Source of the DNA: Alphaproteobacteria bacterium
GTDB lineage: Bacteria > Pseudomonadota > Alphaproteobacteria > SP197
DNA length: 64,000 nt
Assembly (NCBI GenBank): GCA_016869675.1
Contig: VGDP01000009.1
Span: 1 to 64,000, forward strand
Direction of reading: 5' to 3'
Positions 31,077 through 41,900 of the stretch are shown here, piece by piece (positions within the stretch are counted from its first letter, which is position 1; each line of letters starts with the position of its first letter). The notes beneath the pieces were generated by a model, which was given only the letters and a program-made list of their open reading frames with translations, was not told the DNA's origin and ran no database searches. Position numbers and translations under genes: made by a program.

Positions 31077-31991
31077 ATGAAGGTCGCCGCGCCATCGGGC
31101 AACGACACGGTTCGCGGGGCGCTGTGGCTAATCGGCAGTTGCGTGTTCTTCGCGTCGATGAACGCGATGATCCGGCACTTGTCGGCCGAGCTCGACAGCT
31201 TCGAGATCGTGTTCTTCCGCAACTTCATCGGCCTCCTTGTGATGACGCCGTGGCTGATGCGCTTCGGCTTCGGCGCGCTGCGCACCAACCGACTGAGTGC
31301 CCTGGTGGGGCGCTCGATCATCGGCTTCATCTCGATGTTGCTGTGGTTCTGGTCGCTCGGCCACCTGCAGCTCGATCACGCGGTGTCGCTCAGCTTCACG
31401 GCGCCGCTGTTCGCGACGGTCGCCGCGGCGGTGATCCTAAAGGAGCGCCTGCGGCTTCGCCGCATGGTGGCGTTGGCCATCGGCTTCGGCGGCGTGCTGG
31501 TGATCCTGCGTCCCGGCGCTGTGCTGTTCGAAGTGGCGTCCCTGGCGGCGATCGCGTCCTCGGCGTTCATGGCGCTTTCCATCGTGCTGGTGAAGTCGCT
31601 GACCGACACGGAATCGCCGGGGACGCTGGTGTTCTACCAAGTGCTGCTGATCACGCCGGTGTCGTTCGTGCCGGCCGTGTTCGTCTGGCAATGGCCGAGC
31701 GCGGAGGCGTGGGTCTGGCTGATCCTGCTCGGCACCTTCGCGTCGGTCGGGCACTACCTGTTCACGCGCGCCTTCGCCATGGCCGAGGCCACCGCCCTGA
31801 TGCCGTTCGACTACGTGCGCCTGCCCATGGTGGCGTTCATCGGCTACATGGCGTTCGGTGAGCGCCCCGACCTGTGGACTTGGCTGGGCGCCGCGATCAT
31901 CCTGGCCAGTTCGGTCTACGTCGCCCACCGCGAGGCGATGGCCAGGCGCGCGGCGGCGAACGCCGTCACCGCGCCCCAGGCCGGGGATTGA
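31077..31991 (+). CDS. DMT-superfamily (EamA) transporter
   Basis: A 304-residue inner-membrane protein with about ten hydrophobic helices in two EamA repeats, the architecture of RhaT/YdcZ-like metabolite exporters. The first repeat contains EIVFFRNFIGLLVMTPWLM and SLSFTAPLFATVAAAVILKE; the second has GTFASVGHYLFTRAFAMAEA and PFDYVRLPMVAFIGYMAFGE, both typical. Substrate is unknown. ATG 31077 follows a 195-bp gap from the divergent hypothetical gene; the dispersed repeat B follows its stop. Confidence 0.92.
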   Translation: MKVAAPSGNDTVRGALWLIGSCVFFASMNAMIRHLSAELDSFEIVFFRNFIGLLVMTPWLMRFGFGALRTNRLSALVGRSIIGFISMLLWFWSLGHLQLDHAVSLSFTAPLFATVAAAVILKERLRLRRMVALAIGFGGVLVILRPGAVLFEVASLAAIASSAFMALSIVLVKSLTDTESPGTLVFYQVLLITPVSFVPAVFVWQWPSAEAWVWLILLGTFASVGHYLFTRAFAMAEATALMPFDYVRLPMVAFIGYMAFGERPDLWTWLGAAIILASSVYVAHREAMARRAAANAVTAPQAGD

Positions 31992-32019
31992 CGTCGGGTT
32001 CCGTTGAATCGGCAATACT

Positions 32020-32125
32020 GTCGTTCCCGGGCGCCGCGCAAGCGGCGAATCGGGAACCCAGGGCAACTGCTTCGTCTCTGGCCCCTGGATCCCGGATTCC
32101 GACCTACGGCCGGCCCGGGGACGAC
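32020..32125. repeat. Dispersed palindromic repeat, copy B
   Basis: A 106-bp element with left arm GTCGTTCCCGGGCGCCGCGC... (32020-32060) and right arm ending GGCCCGGGGACGAC at 32125, in the same orientation as copy A. It occupies the gap between the EamA gene and the convergent YkvA gene. Confidence 0.9.
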
Positions 32126-32157
32126 AATTGGGGAACGCCGGATACGGTCGCGACGCC

Positions 32158-32502
32158 TCAGACTGCGCGCCAGCGGTCGAGCAGGTCGCGTGCGCGGTCG
32201 CGGTGGTCGCGGCGGATGTGGCGGGCGAGCGTGGTGAGCGCCAGCGCGATGACCGAGGCATCGTCGGTGAAACCGATCCCCACGATCACGTCGGGAATGG
32301 CGTCGGTCGGCAGCACGAAATAGCCAAGCGCGCCGGCCAACACCGCCTTGGCGTACGCCGGCGTGCGCCGGTCGATGGCGCAGAAGTAGGCCGCCAGCGC
32401 GTCCTCGGCAAAGGGTACGCGGTGCAGGTTGCGGCGGATTGTGTCGCGCATCCGTTCCAGGCGCGGCAGCACCGTCGCCCTGGGGTCAGGGTTCGTGGCC
32501 AT
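32158..32502 (-). CDS. YkvA family (DUF1232) protein
   Basis: A 114-residue protein with the DUF1232 core [20 protein letters not shown] followed by [16 protein letters not shown], the invariant LxPxDxIPD motif. Function unknown; usually membrane-associated. I chose ATG 32502; a longer frame would extend 22 codons through phhB. It overlaps phhB by 17 bp, so the two are coupled. The C-terminus [12 protein letters not shown] is typical. Confidence 0.88.
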   Translation of the reverse strand: MATNPDPRATVLPRLERMRDTIRRNLHRVPFAEDALAAYFCAIDRRTPAYAKAVLAGALGYFVLPTDAIPDVIVGIGFTDDASVIALALTTLARHIRRDHRDRARDLLDRWRAV

Positions 32503-32806
32503 GGTCCCGCGCCGCCCGGTCGATGAAGCGTGCCAGCCGCACGTCACGGTCGCTGAGCCCAGCCACATCGTGGCTGGTGAGCGTGATGTCGACCCGGCCG
32601 TAGACGTTCGACCATTCCGGGTGATGGTTCATGCGCTCGGCCGCCAACGCGACACGCGCCATGAAGCCGAAGGCGGTGTTGAAGTCCTTGAACGCAAATG
32701 CGCGCCGGATCGCCTCGCGGCCCTCGACCAGGCGCCACGCCGGCAAGGCAGCCAGGGCCTCGGCCCGGGCCGCCGCGTCGAGCCGCGCCGGGCTTGCCTT
32801 CGTCAT
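32486..32806 (-). CDS. phhB: 4a-hydroxytetrahydrobiopterin (pterin-4a-carbinolamine) dehydratase
   Basis: Recycles the pterin cofactor of aromatic hydroxylases. 106 residues, the usual size. The active-site motif is [18 protein letters not shown], and [16 protein letters not shown] gives the second conserved segment (family TxHxxGGLTxxD). [17 protein letters not shown] is the first helix. I chose ATG 32806; thirty further codons upstream are open but unconserved. No phenylalanine hydroxylase gene is adjacent. Confidence 0.95.
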   Translation of the reverse strand: MTKASPARLDAAARAEALAALPAWRLVEGREAIRRAFAFKDFNTAFGFMARVALAAERMNHHPEWSNVYGRVDITLTSHDVAGLSDRDVRLARFIDRAARDHGHEP

Positions 32807-32886
32807 GGCTTGTCCGCCCGTGTTCAACACGTACGTAGATGTGGACACGCTAGGCGCACTTGGCAAGCCTCGGTAGAGTCCCGCCC

Positions 32887-33291
32887 ATGACGACAACCCG
32901 GCGCTTCGGACCGCCGCCCAGCGACGCCGACCTGCACGCCCTGGCCGATGGCGCCCTCGCCGCGCTACCGGCCGCGTTCCGGCGGCTGGTCCAGGGCGTC
33001 GCGATCCTGATCGAGGAGTTTCCCGCCGAGGACGTGATCGAGTCGATGGGCCTGGAAAGCGGCTACGACCTGCTGGGCCTTTACCAAGGCGTGTCGCTGG
33101 ATCAGAAGTCGGTCACGGGGGTCGCCCACGACGTCGACCGCATCCTGCTCTACCGCGCGCCGATCCTGCTCGCCTGGGCCGAAGGCGAAGACGCGCTCGA
33201 GGATCTGGTACGCAACACCCTGATCCACGAGATCGGCCATCACTTCGGGCTGTCCGACGACGACATGGCCCGGCTGGAGGGCGCGGTGTGA
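32887..33291 (+). CDS. Minigluzincin-type metallopeptidase family protein
   Basis: A 134-residue protein of the Zincin_1 (PF06262) group. The zinc site is [20 protein letters not shown]: HExxH with a downstream acid, as in minimal gluzincins. An IILFRxPI-like strand ([18 protein letters not shown]) comes before it. No signal peptide; role unknown. It is divergent from phhB by 80 bp and its stop overlaps the GTG start of the HerA-like gene by 4 bp, so the two are coupled. Confidence 0.88.
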   Translation: MTTTRRFGPPPSDADLHALADGALAALPAAFRRLVQGVAILIEEFPAEDVIESMGLESGYDLLGLYQGVSLDQKSVTGVAHDVDRILLYRAPILLAWAEGEDALEDLVRNTLIHEIGHHFGLSDDDMARLEGAV

Positions 33292-34818
33292 CGATCGAGG
33301 AGTCGTCGATCCTGGTCGGGCGCGGCGAACGCGACGCGCGCCTCGAGCTCGCGCGCGCCAACCGCCACGGGCACTGGCAAGACCGAGACGCTGCAGGTGC
33401 TGGCCGAGGGCTTCGCGCGCGAGGGCGTGCCGGTGGTGCTGGCCGATGTGAAGGGCGACCTGGGCGGGCTCGCCGTGCCCGGCGCCGCCTCACCCAAGCT
33501 GACCGAACGGTTGCAGCGCCTAGGCATCGCGGACCTTGCCTTCGCGGGCTTTCCCGTCGTCGTCTGGGATGTGTTCGGCCAGGACGGCCATCCGTTGCGC
33601 GTGACCATCTCCGACCTGGGGCCGCTGCTGCTGGCGCGCCTGCTGGATCTCAACGACGTGCAGGCCGGCGTGCTGCAGATCGCCTTCCGCCTGGCCGACG
33701 ACGAAGGGCTGCTGCTGATCGACCTGGCCGACCTTCGCGCGGTGATCGCCCACGTGGCGGAACGAGCGGCCGAACTGTCCGCCACCTACGGCAATGTGGC
33801 GGCGGCCAGCGTCGGCGCGATCCAGCGCGCGCTGCTGACGCTTGAGGAGCAGGGCGGGGCCGCCTTCTTCGGTGAGCCTATGCTGGACATCGCGGATCTG
33901 ATGCTGAACGCGCCGGATGGTCGCGGCGCCATCAACATCCTGGCGGTGTCGCGCCTGATCCAGAACTCGCGCGCCTACAGCACGGTGCTGCTGTGGTTGC
34001 TGGCCGAGCTTTACGAGAACCTGCCCAAGATCTGCGACGCGCCGAAGCCGAAGCTAGTGGTGTTCTTCGACGAGTCGCACCTCATGTTCGACGGCGCGCC
34101 GAAGGCTCTGGGCGAGAAGGTCGAGCAGGTCGTGCGCCTGATCCGCTCGAAGGGGGTCGGGCTCTACTTCGTCACGCAGAACCCCATGGACGTGCCCGAT
34201 GCCGCGGGCGGCCAGCCCGGCAACCGGATGCAGCACGGCCTGCGTGCCTTAACAGCGAAGGAGCAGAAGGTGGTGCGCGCGGTGGCCGAGACCTTCCGCG
34301 CCGCGCCGGGCGCCGACCTGTCGCGCACCATCCTGGACCTCGGCGTCGGTGAGGGTGTCGTGTCGTTTCTAAAGGTTTCGGGCGCGCCAGGGGTGGCCGA
34401 ACGGGTCACCATCCTGCCGCCCACCTCGCGCATCGGCGCGCTGAGCGCAGACGAGCGCGCGGCGGTCATGGCGGCAAGTCCGGTGAAGGGCGTCTACGAC
34501 CAGACGGTCGACCGGGAGTCCGCCGCCGAGATCCTGGGCCGTGCGAAGCCCGCCCCGTCGGGCCCGTGGCGCCACCCGGATGGCGCGGCACCGCGCACGG
34601 ACCGGAACACGGATGCCGCGCCGGAGCGTACGCGCGGCCGAAACAGCTGGGCAACCGAGGGCCGCGACGGCGGCCTGCTCGACGATCTGCTGACCGGCGG
34701 CCACGGTCGGCGTCAGAGCGTCGGCGAGGCGCTGGCCAAGAGCGTCGTCCATTCGGTCGGCAGCCAGGTGGGCCGCGCCATCGTGCGCGGCGTGCTTGGC
34801 TCGCTGCTGAAACGCTAG
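33288..34818 (+). pseudogene. HerA/DUF853-like ATPase with deletion through Walker A
   Basis: A cytoplasmic HerA/FtsK-type P-loop ATPase (DUF853 family). The GTG start at 33288 reads [20 protein letters not shown] and ARANRHG, as in relatives. The next bases jump frame: the following codons of the conserved Walker A GATGTGKT appear only as GTGKTETLQVLAEGF in the second frame, which stays open to 34818. The lost piece is about 20 bp between two copies of CGCCACGGG, one of which survives at 33365-33374. The remainder is complete: LADVKGDLGGLAVPG, VVFFDESHLMFDGAPKAL (Walker B), GVGLYFVTQNPMDVPD, and the end SQVGRAIVRGVLGSLLKR. A translated product would lack ATP binding. Confidence 0.85.
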
Positions 34819-34827
34819 AGGCGGCCG

Positions 34828-35790
34828 ATGACCACGCTGCTGACCGGAGCGACCGGGTTTGTCGGTTCGGCGGTACCGCGGTGTCTGGTTGCGGCGGGGC
34901 ACGACGTGCGCGTGCTGGCGCGCGCGGGCGCCGACCGCCGGCACCTGGAGGGCGTGCCGTGCGCGGTCGTCACCGGCGATCTTGCCGATCCGGCCTCGCT
35001 GGTGCGCGCGGCGCGCGGCTGCACGGCGTTGTTCGACGTCGCCGCCGACTACCGACTGTGGGTGCGCGACGTGGCCGCCATGGAGCGCGTCAACGTCGAT
35101 GGCTCGGTCGCGCTGTTGCGCGCCGCCGCTGAGGCCAGCGTGCGTCGCGTCACGTACACAAGCACGGTGGCGACCCTGCGCCTGGACCACGAAGGAGCGG
35201 CGGTCGACGAGACGGCGAACGCCTAACTCCACGAGATGATCGGGCCGTACAAGCACTCGAAGCACCGCGCGGCGAACGCGGTGGCGGCGCGCGCGACCGG
35301 GCTGGACGTCGTCACCGTGATGCCGACCGCGCCGATCGGGCCGCGCGACGCCAAGCCGACGCCCACGGGACGCATGGTCGTCGAGGCCGCGCGCGGCCGC
35401 ATGCCCTCATTTGTCGAGACCGGGCTCAACGTCGTGCATGCGGACGACGTGGCCGAGGGGCACTTGCGGGCGCACCAGCAAGGGCGGCGGGGCGAGACCT
35501 ACATCCTGGGCGGCGAGAACCTGCGGCTGAGCGCCATTCTCGCGGCGATCGCAGCGCTGGTCGGGCGCCGCGCGCCGCGCGTGAACCTGCCCCACTGGTC
35601 GGTACTGCCGGCCGCGGCCGTCGCCGAAGGCCTGGCGCATTGCCGTCTGCTGCGCGAGCCGCTCATCACCTTCGATGGGCTGCGCATGGCGCGCCACATG
35701 ATGTACTTTTCGAGCGACAAGGCAGGCCGCGAGCTGGGCTATGCCCCCCCCCGCCCGGCCTCCGACGCGCTGGCCGACGCCGTCGCCTGA
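34828..35790 (+). pseudogene. hpnA: HpnA-type hopanoid-associated sugar epimerase, interrupted by TAA
   Basis: NAD-dependent epimerase/dehydratase of the extended SDR family, of the HpnA group found with hopanoid genes. The Rossmann start is TTLLTGATGFVGSAVPRCL. Group-specific segments are FDVAADYRLWVRDVAAMERV, TYTSTVATLRLD, then TAA at 35224-35226 (codon 133), then LHEMIGPYKHSKHRAANAV with the catalytic YxxxK, PTAPIGPRDAKPTPTGRMVV, and ETYILGGENLRLSAILA. The frame is the same on both sides and total length (320) is normal. One base change explains the loss. The stop lies before the catalytic Tyr, so an unsuppressed product is inactive; reinitiation at ATG 35236 would lack the NAD-binding half. 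Confidence 0.85.
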
Positions 35791-35884
35791 TACCGCCAAG
35801 CCGGATACCTGGGCTGACACCGGCCCCTTGCGCCGCGCCACTGTCCGCCGTATGAGGCCGGACCCACACCCCGGGAGCACGGCG

Positions 35885-37087
35885 ATGGACAACCTCAAGA
35901 CGATCCGCAACGGGACCAAGTCCCATCCCGTGTTCTCGGCCGCCGAGATGAACGGCCGGCTCGCGCACCTGCGCGCCCACATGGCCGCCGATGGCATCCA
36001 GGCGTGCCTGTTCACCTCGTACCACAACGTCAACTACTACGATCATTTCCTCTACTGCTCGTTCGGCCGGCCCTACGGCCTGGTGGTGACCGAACGCGAC
36101 GTGACTGCGATCGTCGCCAACATCGACTACGGCCAGCCATGGCGGCGCGGCTTCGGCGCGACGCTGACCTACACCGATTGGCAGCGCGACAACTTCTTCC
36201 GCGCGGTGCAGCGGCTGATCCCGGCCAAGGGCAAGGTCGGCATCGAGACCGACCACATCAGCGTCGAGAACCGCGACAAGCTGGCCGCGGCGCTGGCCGG
36301 TGCGGCGCTCGTAGACGTGGCCAAGCCGTGCATGCGCCTGCGCATGGTCAAGTCGGACGAGGAGATCGCGCTGATCCGCCAGGGTGCGCGCATCGCCGAC
36401 CTGGGCGGCGCCGCGTGCGTCGAGGCGATCGGCGACGGCGTGCCCGAGCACGAGGTCGCCCTGCACGCCACCCAGGCCATGGTGCGCGAGATCGCGCGCA
36501 CCTACCCGGACACCGACATCATGGACACCTGGACCTGGTTCCAGTCGGGCATCAACACCGACGGGGCGCACAACCCGGTGACCACGCGGCGCATCCGCAA
36601 GGGCGACATCCTAAGCCTGAACTGCTTCCCCATGATCGCCGGCTACTACACGGCGCTGGAGCGCACGCTGTTTTTCGACCATTGCGACGCGGCGTCGCGC
36701 CGCTATTGGGAGATCAACGTCGAGTTGCACCGGCACGGCCTGGAGCTGATCCGGCCGGGCGCGCGCTGCAAGGACATCGCGCTCGCGTTGAACGAGATCT
36801 ACCGTGCCCACGGGGTGCTGGACGCGCGTACCTTCGGCTACGGCCATTCGTTCGGCACGCTCAGCCACTATTACGGTCGCGAGGCCGGCCTGGAGCTGCG
36901 CGAGGACATCGAGACCGTGATCGAGCCGAACATGGTCGTGTCCATGGAGCCGATGATCACCATCCCCAACGGCCAGCCAGGCGCCGGCGGCTATCGCGAG
37001 CACGACATCCTGGTGGTGACCAAGGCGGGCGCCGACAACATCACCGGTTTCCCCTTCGGGCCCGAGCGCAACATCGTCACAAAGTAG
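35885..37087 (+). CDS. Creatinase (creatine amidinohydrolase)
   Basis: Hydrolyses creatine to sarcosine and urea. The 400-residue sequence follows Pseudomonas creatinase closely throughout: LFTSYHNVNYYDHFLYCSFG, IDYGQPWRRGF, YTDWQRDNFFRAVQ, DTWTWFQSGINTDGAHNPVT (catalytic His 229, equivalent to His 232), NCFPMIAGYYTALERTLFF (Glu 259), RTFGYGHSFGTLSHYYGREA and VVSMEPMITIPNG. It has the pita-bread (M24) fold but lacks the metal ligands of aminopeptidases. I chose ATG 35885, after GGGAGCACGGCG. A sarcosine/dimethylglycine dehydrogenase-like gene lies 1.9 kb downstream, past a convergent antiporter. Confidence 0.96.
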   Translation: MDNLKTIRNGTKSHPVFSAAEMNGRLAHLRAHMAADGIQACLFTSYHNVNYYDHFLYCSFGRPYGLVVTERDVTAIVANIDYGQPWRRGFGATLTYTDWQRDNFFRAVQRLIPAKGKVGIETDHISVENRDKLAAALAGAALVDVAKPCMRLRMVKSDEEIALIRQGARIADLGGAACVEAIGDGVPEHEVALHATQAMVREIARTYPDTDIMDTWTWFQSGINTDGAHNPVTTRRIRKGDILSLNCFPMIAGYYTALERTLFFDHCDAASRRYWEINVELHRHGLELIRPGARCKDIALALNEIYRAHGVLDARTFGYGHSFGTLSHYYGREAGLELREDIETVIEPNMVVSMEPMITIPNGQPGAGGYREHDILVVTKAGADNITGFPFGPERNIVTK

Positions 37088-38864
37088 TCGACCGCAGTCG
37101 ACGCCACGCGCTGCGTAGCACGGCGGCCGCGCGGCGCAGCCGCAGCGTCGCGCGTTCCCACGCCGAGCCTTCCGGCAGGTGCAAGCCGGCGCGCGTGACC
37201 GTGCCGCCCTCCAGGCCGCGTACCACCAGGTCGATAGGCCCGATGGTCACGGCGTCGCCGAGCTCGGGCGCGTCCTCGAGCCGCTCGGCCAGGAAGTCGG
37301 CGACCGTCAGGTGTCGCTCGGCCTCGGGCACCGCGAGGCCGTAGAGCTCGGCCAGCGCGCCGAGCCGCGTCGTGCCGTTGACCGCGAACTCACCACCGTC
37401 GGGCTCGGCTGCGCCGCCCTCGGCGAACAGCCGGTCGAGCCGGTGCACGCGTTCCGGCGCGGCCAGCAGGTAGACGTAATCGCCGGCGCCGGGCCGGCAC
37501 GCCGTCGCCGGGTCCAGCACCTGGCCGTTGCGCACGGCCAGCACCAGGCGCGTGTCCGAGGGGAGCGCACCGCGCGCCTCGACCACGGAGCCGCGCCGCA
37601 CCGGATAGCCTACCAGCTCCCGCCCCGTCTGGCCGGGGATGTCCAGCTCGACCCGGCTGACCTCGGGCTCGCTGCCGGCCAGCGCCACGCCCAGCGCGCG
37701 CGCGGCGGGCCGGATCGACCAGCCCTGCACCACCAGCGACACCAGCACCACGAAGAACGCCACGTTGAAGTAGGCCTCGGCGCCCGGCACGGCGGCGAGC
37801 GTCGGGATCGCCGCTAGGTAGATGCTGACCGCGCCGCGCAGGCCGACCCAGGTGACGAAGCCCCACTCGCGCAGACTGAAGCGGAACGGCAGCAGACACA
37901 GCGCCACCGCGACGGGGCGCGCGAGCACGATCAGGAACAGGGCGATCGCCACGCCCGGCAGGGCGTAGTCGATCAGGGTCGTCGGCGTGACCAAGAGGCC
38001 GAGCACCAGGAACATGACGATCTGGCTGAGCCATGTGAGGCCCTGGTGCAGGCTGAGGATCGCCGGGAAGCCCTTGACCGGTCGGTTGCCCACCACGAGA
38101 CCGGCCAGGTAGACCGCCAGGAAGCCGCTGCCGTGGGCCGCCGCGGCCAGGCCAAACAGGGTCACGACGCCGGCCAGCGCGAGCAGCGGGTGCAGGCCCG
38201 CGGGCAGGTCGAGCCGGTTGAGCAGCCAGACCAGCGCGAAGCCGCCGCCCAGGCCCACCGCCGTGCCGATCAGGCCCTGGCGCGCCAGGAACGCCAACGC
38301 GCCCGACGCCGGATCGCCGCCGGCCAGGATCAGCTCGGTCAGCAGCACGACTAGGAACACGGCGAACGGATCGTTGGTGGCGGATTCGATCTCGAGCACG
38401 GCGCCCACTCGGCGCGTCAGCCGCAAGCCGCCGGCGTGGAGCAGGAACAAGACGGCGGCCGCGTCGGTCGACGCGACGATGGCGCCCAGGAGCAGCGCCT
38501 CGATCCAGCCGAGGTCGAAGACCCACACGGCGAACGCGCCGACCAGCGCGCCCGTGACCCCGACGCCGACCGTGGCCAGCCCGAGCGCCGGGACCAGGAC
38601 GCCGCGGAACTGCGCCATCTTGGTGCGCAGGCCGCCGTCGAACAGGATGATCGCCAGCGCCGCCGAGCCGACTAGATAGGTCAGGCTCATGTCGTTGAAC
38701 ACGATGCCGCCCGGCCCGTCCTCGCCGGCGACCATGCCGACGATCAGGAATAGGAACAGCAGCGGCGCGCCGAACCGCCGCGCGACCAGGCTCGACAGAA
38801 TGCCCGCGAGGCCCAGCAGGGCGCCCAGCAGCAGGGCCGTGTCGAGCACGGCGATCACGGTCAT
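37077..38864 (-). CDS. NhaP2/CvrA-type K+(Na+)/H+ antiporter
   Basis: A 595-residue monovalent-cation/proton antiporter (CPA1, NhaP2 group). About twelve membrane helices span residues 1-395, with the ion-path segments ALLLGAIVASTDAAAVLFLL and EIESATNDPFAVFLVVLL. A cytoplasmic TrkA-C domain (about 410-480, VELDIPGQTGRELVGYPVRR) and a CorC/HlyC-like or second regulatory domain (about 500-590) follow. I chose ATG 38864 (MTVIAVLDTALLLGALLG), as 13 upstream residues look unconserved. Its end overlaps the convergent creatinase end by 11 bp. Confidence 0.93.
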   Translation of the reverse strand: MTVIAVLDTALLLGALLGLAGILSSLVARRFGAPLLFLFLIVGMVAGEDGPGGIVFNDMSLTYLVGSAALAIILFDGGLRTKMAQFRGVLVPALGLATVGVGVTGALVGAFAVWVFDLGWIEALLLGAIVASTDAAAVLFLLHAGGLRLTRRVGAVLEIESATNDPFAVFLVVLLTELILAGGDPASGALAFLARQGLIGTAVGLGGGFALVWLLNRLDLPAGLHPLLALAGVVTLFGLAAAAHGSGFLAVYLAGLVVGNRPVKGFPAILSLHQGLTWLSQIVMFLVLGLLVTPTTLIDYALPGVAIALFLIVLARPVAVALCLLPFRFSLREWGFVTWVGLRGAVSIYLAAIPTLAAVPGAEAYFNVAFFVVLVSLVVQGWSIRPAARALGVALAGSEPEVSRVELDIPGQTGRELVGYPVRRGSVVEARGALPSDTRLVLAVRNGQVLDPATACRPGAGDYVYLLAAPERVHRLDRLFAEGGAAEPDGGEFAVNGTTRLGALAELYGLAVPEAERHLTVADFLAERLEDAPELGDAVTIGPIDLVVRGLEGGTVTRAGLHLPEGSAWERATLRLRRAAAVLRSAWRRLRSTTL

Positions 38865-38992
38865 CCGGCCTGGATCCTCTGAGCCGGTGGGCAGTCCCGC
38901 CACTATAGCCGAGCCGCGCGACCCTGCCCACGGCCGCGCTCGATTCCCGCGACGGCTTGCTCTAGAAGGGCCGGAACCGGGGGCGAGGGGCC

Positions 38993-41900
38993 GTGACCGA
39001 CAGGCAGGCGAGGATCGTCATCATCGGCGGCGGCGCCGTCGGCTGCTCGGTCGCCTACCATCTGGCGCGCCGGGGCGAGCGTGACGTGCTGCTGGTCGAG
39101 AAGGCGGCGCTGACCCACGGCGCCACGTGGCACGCCGCGGGCCTGGTCGGCCAATTGCGCGGCAAGCGCAACCTGACGCGCCTGATGGAGGACAGCGTCG
39201 CCGTGTTCGACCGGCTCGAGGCCGAGACCGGCCAGGCGATCGACTAACGCAAGGTGGGCTCGCTGCGCTTGGCCTCGAGCCCCGAACGTTGGAGCGAGAT
39301 CTGCCGCTCGCTCAGCCAGGCGCGCTCGTTCGGCTTCGAGGCGCACGAGGTCGCGGTCGCCGAGGCTAAGCGCCTGTTCCCCTATCTGGCGACCGAGGGC
39401 ATCGTCGGCGCGGTGTTCATCCCGTCCGACGGCTACGTCGATCCCAATGGCCTGACCCAGGCCTATGCGAAGGGCGCGCGCGCCGGCGGCGTGCGCATCC
39501 TGGAAGGCGTCGCCGTGACGGGCGCCGAGACGGCGGGGCGGCGCGTCACGGCGCTGGTCACCGACGACGGCACGATCCGCTGCGAGACGGTCGTCGTGTG
39601 CGCCGGTCTGTGGGCGCGCAAGGTCGGCGCGCTGCTGGGCGTCGCGCTGGCCGCCGGCGTGGTGCAGCACCAGTACCTGGTGACCGGCAAGAGCTTGAAG
39701 GTGCCCTCGACGATCCCGACCCTGCGCGACCCGGACCACAACGTCTATCTGAAGCCCGACGTGGGCGGCTTCGCCTTCGGCGGCTGGGAGCACGACGCGC
39801 CACCGTGCTTCGATCAGGACCCGCCGTTCGCCTTCGGCCGCACCCTGTTCGACAGCGATTTCGACCGCTTCGCCGCGATCGCCCAGGGGGCGGCCACGCG
39901 GGTCCCGGCCATCGACGAGGCCGGCGTGCAGACCCTGATCAACGGGCCCATACCGGTGTCCGCCGACGGCGAGCCGATCATGGGTCTGGCGCCCGAGCGC
40001 GACAACGTGTTCGTGGCGTGCGGCTTCACCGCCGGCATCGCCGCGTCGGGCGGCGCCGGGCTGGCCATGGCCAACTGGATCGTCGATGGCGATCCGGGCA
40101 TGGACCTGTGGTCGTTCGACGCGCGCCGCTTCGGCCCGCTGCACGCCGGGCGATGGTTCCTGGAGGCGCGCGCGGTCGAGGCGTACGGCCGCTACTACGC
40201 GATCCACTGGCCCAACGAGGAAATGGAGAGCGCGCGCGACGTGCGCCTGAGCCCGCTGCACGGCGCGCTGGCGGCGCACGGCGCCGTGTGCGGCGCCAAG
40301 TTCGGCTGGGAGCGGCCCAACTGGTTCGCCGCGCGCGATCCATCCGGCGCCGTCGAGGCCCACGACCGCCCGTCGTTTGAGGGCCGGCCCAACTGGTTCG
40401 ACGCCGTGGGCGCCGAACACCGCGCGGTGCGCGAGCGCGTCGCCCTGATCGACCAGACCTCGTTCACCAAGTTCGAGGTGGCGGGGCCCGGCGCGCTCGG
40501 CTTCCTGCAGCGCGTGGCGGCCAACGACGTGGCCGCGACCGACGGCCGCAACGTCGTCTACACCCAGTTGTGCAACGAGCGCGGCGGCATCGAGGCCGAC
40601 CTGACGGTCATGCGGCTGGAGGAAGACCGCTTCATGGTCGTGACCGGCGCGGGCTTCGGCGTACGCGACCGCGCATGGCTGACGGCCCACATGCCGCGCG
40701 ACGGCACGGTGAGTCTGCGCGACGTCAGCGGCGCTCTTGCCGTGATCAACCTGTGCGGGCCGCGCTCGCGCGAGGTGCTGGCACGCGTGGCCGAGGAACC
40801 GGTCGACGATGCGGCGCTGCCGTTCCGCGCGGCGCGCACGCTGACGCTGGGTTCGGCGCGCGCCCTCGCCGCCCGTATCGGCTATGTGGGCGAGCGCGGC
40901 TACGAGATCTACGTGCCCGTCGAGGTTGCGCTGCACCTGCACGACGCCTTGTGCGCCGCCGGTGCGCCCTTCGGCATCGCCGACGCGGGCTATCGCGCGA
41001 TCGAGAGCCTGCGCCTGGAGAAGGGCTACCTCTACTGGAGCGCCGAGCTGAGCCCCGACGTGAACCCCTACGAGGCAGGACTCGGCTTCTGCGTCGCGCT
41101 GGACAAGGGCGAGTTCGTGGGCCGTGCGGCGCTCGCACGCCTGCGCGCCGAAGGGCCACGCCGCGTGCTGTGCTCGTTCACGCTGGAGCCCGACGCGCCG
41201 GTGATCGGGGGCGAGGCGATCGTGCGAGACGGACGCGTGCTGGGCACCACCACAAGCGCGGGCTACGGCTACACCGTCGGCCGGGCCATTGCGTTCGGCT
41301 ACCTGCCGCGCGAGGAGGTGCGCCACGCTGACTTCGAGATCGAGGCCTACGGCCGGCGCGTCGCGGTCACGCGGCTCGGCAGCCTGACCAACCGGGTCTA
41401 CCGGCTGGAGGCCGACGGCGCGCGCTGGTGCCTGCGCGTGCCGGGCAAGGGCACCGAGGCCTACATCGACCGCAAGGTCGAGGTGGTCAACGCCCGCGCC
41501 GCCGCCACGGCGGGTGTCAGCCCCGAGGTGCTGTTCTTCGACGAGTCCGACGGCCTGATGGTGACGCGCTTCATCGACGGCATCACTACCATGACACCGG
41601 CCACGTTCCCGACCACGCCGGGGGCGCCGACACGCGCGGGTCGGGCGTTCCGCGACCTGCATCGGTCGGGCGTGGCGTTCGCGTTCCGCTTCGAGCTGTT
41701 CAGCATAATCGATGGCTATCTCGCGCACCTGGCCAAGCTCGGCGCGCGTCTGCCCGACGGCTATCACGACGTGGTGCGCGAGGCCGAGGGCGTGCGCGCC
41801 GCGCTGGCCGCCCATCCGGTGCCGCTGGCACCCTGCCATTGCGATCCGCTGTGCGAGAACTTCCTGGACGACGGGGCGCGCATGTGGATCGTCGACTGGG

